This document shows, in pieces, positions 6,107 through 7,833 of a stretch of DNA of 7,833 nucleotides. Location: positions 1-7,833 of the forward strand of contig JBBRLA010000404.1 in assembly GCA_038231615.1 (NCBI GenBank), read 5' to 3'. The translations under genes and the position numbers were made by a program. Source of the DNA: JBBRLA01 sp038231615 (GTDB taxonomy: Bacteria > Myxococcota_A > Polyangia > Palsa-1104 > JAEUJZ01). The notes below the pieces were generated by a model, which saw nothing but the letters and a program-made list of their open reading frames with translations, made no database searches and was not told the DNA's origin. Within the stretch, counting starts at the first letter, position 1, and every line of letters begins with the position of its first letter.

Positions 6107-7600
6107 GTGTCCCGTTGCATTCCCCGGCGCCCCGCCCTGCTCCCCAAGTCGCTCTTGTCGCTGGCCATCGCGGTCCTTGTGCTGGGCGCGCGTCCGGCCG
6201 GGGCGCAGATCGACACCAGCGGTCCCGGCGACGAGGAACCCCCCACGGTGGCGGTGATGCCCTTCGGTGGGTCGCAGCCGCAGATCATCGAGCACCTTAA
6301 CCAGGTCTGCGAAAAGGCCCTTCGGCGGATCGCCGGGCTTAAGGTGCTAAACGCCGCGCAGTGGAGCAAGGAGGCCAGGGAATCGGGACAAGGGGACGAT
6401 CTGGAGGCCATGGCGCGGCGTCTGGGCGCGGACCTGCTGGTGACCGGCACGCTGTCCCAGGTAAAGGGGTGGTGGCGCCTGTCGGTGGATGTCTTCAATG
6501 ACAAGGGCCTGCCGATCTCGGCGCTGGTCGTCGACTCCCTGACACCGGATCTGGGGGCGACGGCGACCTTCCAGCTGGAAGAAGGGCTGGCGCGCATTGT
6601 CCGGCCTGCGGTCGGCCTCCAGGCCCAGGCGCCGCCGACGGGGCCCGCCAATCCCGAGGACGAACCCTCGCCGCAGGACGTGGACCGGGAGAAGCCGGTG
6701 GAGCTGGCCAAAGTCGAGGGCCTTCGCGTCGCGCAGGTGGTGAAGAAGCCCTGGGTGCGCGAGCCGTGGCGGCCCCTGCTCGACGTCAAGGCGGGGCTCT
6801 TGGCTTCGGGGCGCAGGCTGAGTTGCGCCGAAGCCGACGCGCGCCGCCACAACCAGCCCTGCGCCGGTCCCGAGTTCCCCCTTTCCGGCGGCGCCGGGCT
6901 GCGCCTGGACGCAACGGTGTTCCCCCTGGCACTGCGTCGGACGGTGGCGGCTCCCTTGGCAGGCCTGGGCATCGGGTTTACCCTGGACCTGCCCTTCTGG
7001 GCCAATCGGCAGCAGCAAAACGGCAGCAGCTTCCCAACCAAGGAGTTGCGCTTCGAGGGCGGCGTGCGCTGGCACTGGAACATCGGCAACGCGACGCTGC
7101 GGCCGATCCTGGAAGCGGGCCTGGCTTACGGCTTCCACTCGTTCGCCCTTTCGGGGGGCGCCGCGCAGCCTCCCTACCCCGACGTGGGGTACCAGTACCT
7201 GTTGCCGCAGCTTGGCCTGGGCAGCTTCCTGACCCAAAAGCTGCACCTGCATGCCGGGCTGAGCATCCTGGGCATCTTGACGGCGGGCAGCATCACCGAT
7301 GCCACGGCCCAGAACAGCCGCAACCCCTTCGGGCCCGGCAGCGCGTGGGGCTTCCGGGTCAGCGGCGAGGCGGAGTACCTGCCCCTGCCGTGGCTCTCGA
7401 TCTCCCTTGGCGGGAAGGTCGAGCGCATCGCCTTCTCCTTCGATGGGACGGGCTGTGCCATGGCCAGCACCAACATGGCGAGCTGCTACCGCGGGCCGGC
7501 CCCAGGGATGACGACCGCCAGCCCCAGCCTGCCGGTGCCCATCCAGAGCGCCGAGGACCTGTACCTGGGCCTGTGGCTCCTGGTCGGCTATCGTTTCTAG
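6107..7600 (+). CDS. Exported alpha/beta domain plus probable outer-membrane beta-barrel, paralogue 2
   Basis: This 497-residue protein has the same plan as the preceding one. The signal peptide SLLSLAIAVLVLGARPAGA is probably cut before Gln34. An alpha/beta domain (about 45-170) carries TVAVMPFGG (47-55), MARRLGADLLVTGTLS (102-117) and WRLSVDVFND. A Pro/Glu-rich linker (about 171-215) leads to a barrel-like C-terminal half (about 222-497) with LPFWAN, RWHWN (321-325), LRPILE, YGFHSF, FGPGSAW and AFSFDGTG, ending in GYRF with terminal Phe. These motifs align in order with the paralogue, so the pair arose by gene duplication. Unlike it, this copy has two Cys pairs, 240/252 and 450/460, that could form disulfides in loops. 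The linker is shorter and lacks the Glu-Gly repeat. The family is not recognised and an outer-membrane location is inferred. It is the last plus-strand gene, 17 bases from the convergent prenyl synthase. Confidence 0.78.
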   Translation: MSRCIPRRPALLPKSLLSLAIAVLVLGARPAGAQIDTSGPGDEEPPTVAVMPFGGSQPQIIEHLNQVCEKALRRIAGLKVLNAAQWSKEARESGQGDDLEAMARRLGADLLVTGTLSQVKGWWRLSVDVFNDKGLPISALVVDSLTPDLGATATFQLEEGLARIVRPAVGLQAQAPPTGPANPEDEPSPQDVDREKPVELAKVEGLRVAQVVKKPWVREPWRPLLDVKAGLLASGRRLSCAEADARRHNQPCAGPEFPLSGGAGLRLDATVFPLALRRTVAAPLAGLGIGFTLDLPFWANRQQQNGSSFPTKELRFEGGVRWHWNIGNATLRPILEAGLAYGFHSFALSGGAAQPPYPDVGYQYLLPQLGLGSFLTQKLHLHAGLSILGILTAGSITDATAQNSRNPFGPGSAWGFRVSGEAEYLPLPWLSISLGGKVERIAFSFDGTGCAMASTNMASCYRGPAPGMTTASPSLPVPIQSAEDLYLGLWLLVGYRF

Positions 7601-7617
7601 CAAAGCAACTCGGCTGG

Positions 7618-7833
7618 CTATCGATCGCGATCGATCGTGTACCGCCCCAGGGCCCGCAGGGGCTCGGCCGCCGGGCCCAGGGGATAAAGAGCGTCGATGC
7701 CGGCCATCATCACCTCGCGGGCGCGGCGCCCGGCTCCCTCGATCCCCAGGAGATCGACAAAAGTCACCTTGCCGGCGTCGCGATCGGACCCGGGGTCCTT
7801 GCCCAGGGTCTGAAGGTCGGCGGTCACGTCCAG
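7618..7833 (-). CDS. ispA: Short-chain polyprenyl (farnesyl-type) diphosphate synthase, C-terminal part
   Basis: These 71 residues are the C-terminal end of an isoprenyl diphosphate synthase read from the right edge. The visible order LDVTADLQTLGK, GSDRDAGKVTFVDLLGIEGA and AEPLRALGRYTIDRDR matches the region just after the second Asp-rich motif (DDxxD) of IspA-type enzymes. Its last Asp is the second residue seen; the catalytic core lies outside the window. These enzymes condense isopentenyl diphosphate with allylic diphosphates in the cytoplasm to make farnesyl or geranylgeranyl diphosphate. The ending fits short-chain synthases better than octaprenyl IspB, but chain length cannot be judged from this part. 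The gene is convergent with the envelope operon and probably not part of it. Confidence 0.85.
   Translation of the reverse strand: MDVTADLQTLGKDPGSDRDAGKVTFVDLLGIEGAGRRAREVMMAGIDALYPLGPAAEPLRALGRYTIDRDR
7620..7635. repeat. 16-bp perfect palindrome at the end of the prenyl synthase gene
   Basis: ATCGATCGCGATCGAT is its own reverse complement and overlaps the stop and last five codons (Ile-Asp-Arg-Asp-Arg) of the minus-strand gene, near the convergent junction. With no loop or T run it is not a standard terminator. It may simply follow from the codons ATC GAT CGC GAT CGA. Confidence 0.6.

Noticed and set aside
4469..6295. Long minus-strand open frame opposite the first barrel gene
   Set aside because: It crosses the gene junction and has a low-complexity composition, including a Phe-Ala run that is merely the reverse of the GAAGGC repeat. 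The plus strand has signal peptide, ribosome-binding site and paralogy.
6347..7603. Minus-strand open frame opposite the second barrel gene
   Set aside because: The plus-strand protein is supported by a paralogue, a signal peptide and an aromatic C-terminus; the reverse translation is Gly/Arg/Gln-rich with no motif.

Overview
The window is very GC-rich, with G or C at most third codon positions. It encodes signal-peptide and lipoprotein-type proteins and a cytoplasmic GAF-GAF histidine kinase of a form I associate with Myxococcota and related deltaproteobacteria. A Gram-negative, high-GC bacterium of that kind is the best guess; this is inference, as no rRNA or diagnostic marker is present.

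Layout. Positions 1-92 hold the last 29 codons of an unidentified plus-strand gene. Positions about 100-380 look coding, but the good reading frame switches at short G or C runs, so this is either a decayed gene or a stretch with base-call errors. From 386 to 7600 six plus-strand genes lie almost end to end: an ElyC/SanA/YdcF-family (DUF218) membrane protein; two small probable lipoproteins, each opening with a GTGA start/stop overlap; a soluble sensor histidine kinase with two GAF domains; and two tandem paralogues that each join a signal peptide, a small alpha/beta domain and a probable outer-membrane beta-barrel ending in an aromatic residue. A convergent minus-strand gene enters from the right edge and is the C-terminal part of a short-chain polyprenyl (farnesyl-type) diphosphate synthase.

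How they may work together. The close spacing (4-base overlaps, then 19, 4 and 42 bases) suggests one transcription unit devoted to the cell envelope: an inner-membrane ElyC-like protein, two lipoproteins, two barrel proteins, and a cytoplasmic kinase that may sense a soluble signal. The kinase has no response regulator partner in the window. A candidate promoter just before the kinase could let it and the two barrel genes be transcribed separately. Functions beyond the kinase, the YdcF-like protein and the prenyl synthase are not recognised.

The most unusual items are the tandem alpha/beta-plus-barrel proteins, a perfect 11-bp inverted repeat inside the ydcF-like gene built from codons otherwise rare here, the possible leaderless start of the kinase, and the shared C-terminal motif of the two lipoproteins.
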